From positions 1-7,576 of the forward strand of contig SKNC01000032.1 in assembly GCA_007120745.1 (NCBI GenBank): a stretch of 7,576 bases of DNA, read 5' to 3'. A program made the translations under genes and the position numbers. Below the pieces are notes generated by a model. It saw only the letters and a program-made list of their open reading frames with translations, was not told where the DNA came from and searched no databases. Position 1 is the stretch's first letter; every line of letters begins with the position of its first letter. This document shows, in pieces, positions 6,708 through 7,576 of the stretch. This DNA is from Bacillota bacterium (lineage in GTDB: Bacteria; Bacillota; Dethiobacteria; SKNC01).

Positions 6708-6713
6708 ATTATA
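6708..6713 (-). promoter_or_regulatory. Consensus -10 box just before the small membrane protein start
   Basis: A perfect TATAAT on the minus strand ends 12 nt before the ATG at 6695. No good -35 box is found 16-18 nt upstream. If used, transcription would begin only about 5 nt before the start codon. The surroundings are very A/T-rich, so a chance match is possible. Confidence 0.3.
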
Positions 6714-6754
6714 ATATAAAAAGCATTTTAATTACATTGAAATACTGCAGCATA

Positions 6755-7264
6755 CTATAATTCTCTTACTTCTACCTGCCCATCTTTTACAATAATCATT
6801 ATGTCCTTACCGATATCTTTCTTTACAGGAAAACTAAATACTTCTGAAGGATCTGTATCCCGATGAGTGACTTTAAGATTTACTTGTTTTGCCACAAATG
6901 TAATGGAGTAAGCTGTAATTGCTCCAATACCATCAATATTAAAAAAAGTTATTGAGGCAAGGTTTTGTTTTACATAAGCAGATTCAAATAAAAACAGGAC
7001 ATAAAACACACTGGTATCTTTTCCGGGCATATCTTCATGGAGGGTTAGAATACCGTTCCCGGAAACTGATAACCCTGACCCTTTAACAGTAAAAAAATAA
7101 TCGGGTAAATTAACTTTCTTTGAATTAAAGCTGAGAGTATCCAACTTTAAAGAAACGCAGCTGTCAATGGAAATGCATCCAGGACAAATATCCGCTGTAA
7201 AAATAATTTCTTCTACATCCAAATTTAACTTGCCGGAACAGTCACAAATTTTTGGCTCTTCCAT
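6755..7264 (-). CDS. Hypothetical soluble protein with Cys-rich N-terminus
   Basis: I do not recognise this 169-residue protein as a whole. It has no signal peptide or membrane helix and appears beta-rich (alternating hydrophobic strands throughout). All five cysteines lie in the first 36 residues: C7 and C9 (CDC), C27 and C30 (CPGC) and C36, a spacing that could bind zinc or form disulfides. Residues 59-78 align without gaps to residues 44-63 of the lipoprotein encoded at 3247-4407, with 11 identities of 20 (shared GSG, SGN and HED). This hints at a distant Ig-like/TIG relationship. The start ATG has GGGAG 10 nt upstream. Composition is A/T-rich. It lies downstream of a strong terminator, so it begins a new transcript, and the next gene follows after 59 bp. 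Function unknown. Confidence 0.75.
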   Translation of the reverse strand: MEEPKICDCSGKLNLDVEEIIFTADICPGCISIDSCVSLKLDTLSFNSKKVNLPDYFFTVKGSGLSVSGNGILTLHEDMPGKDTSVFYVLFLFESAYVKQNLASITFFNIDGIGAITAYSITFVAKQVNLKVTHRDTDPSEVFSFPVKKDIGKDIMIIVKDGQVEVREL

Positions 7265-7296
7265 AGTAATTATTCTCCCTCTTTTTATTGCTGGCC

Positions 7297-7325
7297 ATTG
7301 TTTTCTTACATTACTATATGGTCAA
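7297..7325 (-). promoter_or_regulatory. Candidate promoter for the Cys-rich hypothetical gene
   Basis: On the minus strand TTGACC (7325-7320) and AACAAT (7302-7297) are 17 nt apart, matching the -35 box at 5 of 6 and the -10 box at 4 of 6. It would start transcription near 7290, giving a leader of about 26 nt that includes the GGGAG ribosome site. A second A/T-rich TATAAT lies farther upstream near 7370, without a matching -35 box. Confidence 0.35.
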
Positions 7326-7392
7326 AGAATGAAAGAGATAACAGCTATTAAATCCAAATGAAAGATAATATTATATACGATTAAAAATATAC

Positions 7393-7436
7393 AAAAAAAA
7401 GGGGGTTTTCTGGCGGTAAAACCGCCTGAAAACCCC
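7393..7436 (-). terminator. Intrinsic terminator of the FtsX-like permease gene
   Basis: On the minus strand a long stem (GGGGTTTTC, one A-A mismatch, GGCGG, pairing with CCGCC and GAAAACCCC; 7436-7402) closes a 5-nt loop. After one further C, a run of eight T follows (7400-7393). It begins 4 bp after the TAG of the upstream gene. On the plus strand no T-run follows, so it acts in one direction. This is a textbook Rho-independent terminator. Confidence 0.93.
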
Positions 7437-7440
7437 TTAT

Positions 7441-7576
7441 CTACTCCATTACCCTCAGGGTAGAGGGAATGTCTATACGGCTCAGCTTACGGGCGCTGAC
7501 CAGGGGGGTTAAAGCAACCACCCCAACCCCTAAAACAGCTGCCATAACCATTGAATATGGTGTTACGGTAATAAGC
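7441..7576 (-). CDS. FtsX-like ABC permease, C-terminal fragment (5' end outside window)
   Basis: Only the last 44 codons and the TAG stop are visible. They encode a hydrophobic helix (MVMAAVLGVGVVALTPLVSA) followed by RKLSRIDIPSTLRVME. That arrangement, a final transmembrane helix then a short basic cytoplasmic tail of the form A-R-x-x-R-I-x-x-x-x-x-L-R, is the usual C-terminus of FtsX/MacB-type permeases, which transmit ATP hydrolysis to periplasmic or surface partners rather than forming a channel. It belongs to a different transcription unit from the genes to its left because a strong terminator follows directly. The rest of the gene and its ATPase would be to the right of the window. Confidence 0.75.
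   Translation of the reverse strand, partial: LITVTPYSMVMAAVLGVGVVALTPLVSARKLSRIDIPSTLRVME

Noticed and set aside
7167..7361. Plus-strand open frame of 64 codons
   Set aside because: Antisense to the start and promoter region of the Cys-rich gene; no ribosome site or domain.

Overview
The window looks like the chromosome of a low-to-mid GC Firmicute, probably a clostridial or Peptococcaceae-like anaerobe. This rests on strong purine-rich Shine-Dalgarno sites, a TTG start, a DUF362 protein, ABC exporters of firmicute style, a Gram-positive-type lipoprotein, and a GGGACA-rich inverted repeat of a kind I recall from such genomes. That placement is an inference; no rRNA or marker gene is present. 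Almost everything is read from the minus strand; only one small membrane protein gene lies on the plus strand.

Layout, right to left along the minus strand. At the right edge (7441-7576) lies the C-terminus of an FtsX-like ABC permease, closed by a strong intrinsic terminator (7393-7436). Next come a 169-residue soluble protein of unknown function with a Cys-rich N-terminus (6755-7264), a small three-helix membrane protein (6288-6695) and a DUF362 protein with a C-terminal four-cysteine motif (5142-6230, TTG start). A convergent plus-strand gene (4798-5094) encodes a 98-residue, three-helix membrane protein. Upstream of it sit a candidate promoter and an 87-bp perfect inverted repeat (28-bp arms) that would fall in its 5' leader.

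The left 4.4 kb is a three-gene export unit on the minus strand. It holds a lipoprotein with an IPT/TIG-like domain and a C-terminal Ig-like domain (3247-4407), an ABC ATPase (2197-3105) and a permease whose start overlaps the ATPase stop by 4 bp (2200 down past position 1). The permease is unusual. A standard ABC-2 core of about 240 residues is followed by an extra helix, about 430 extracytoplasmic residues and a final helix, so it is roughly three times the size of a normal ABC-2 subunit.

The ATPase and permease should form a NatA/DrrA-class exporter. The surface lipoprotein and the permease's large outer domain suggest that the complex handles or senses something at the cell surface, but no substrate can be read from the sequence. 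The most unexpected signal is an ungapped 20-residue similarity between the lipoprotein's TIG region and the otherwise unrecognised 169-residue protein.
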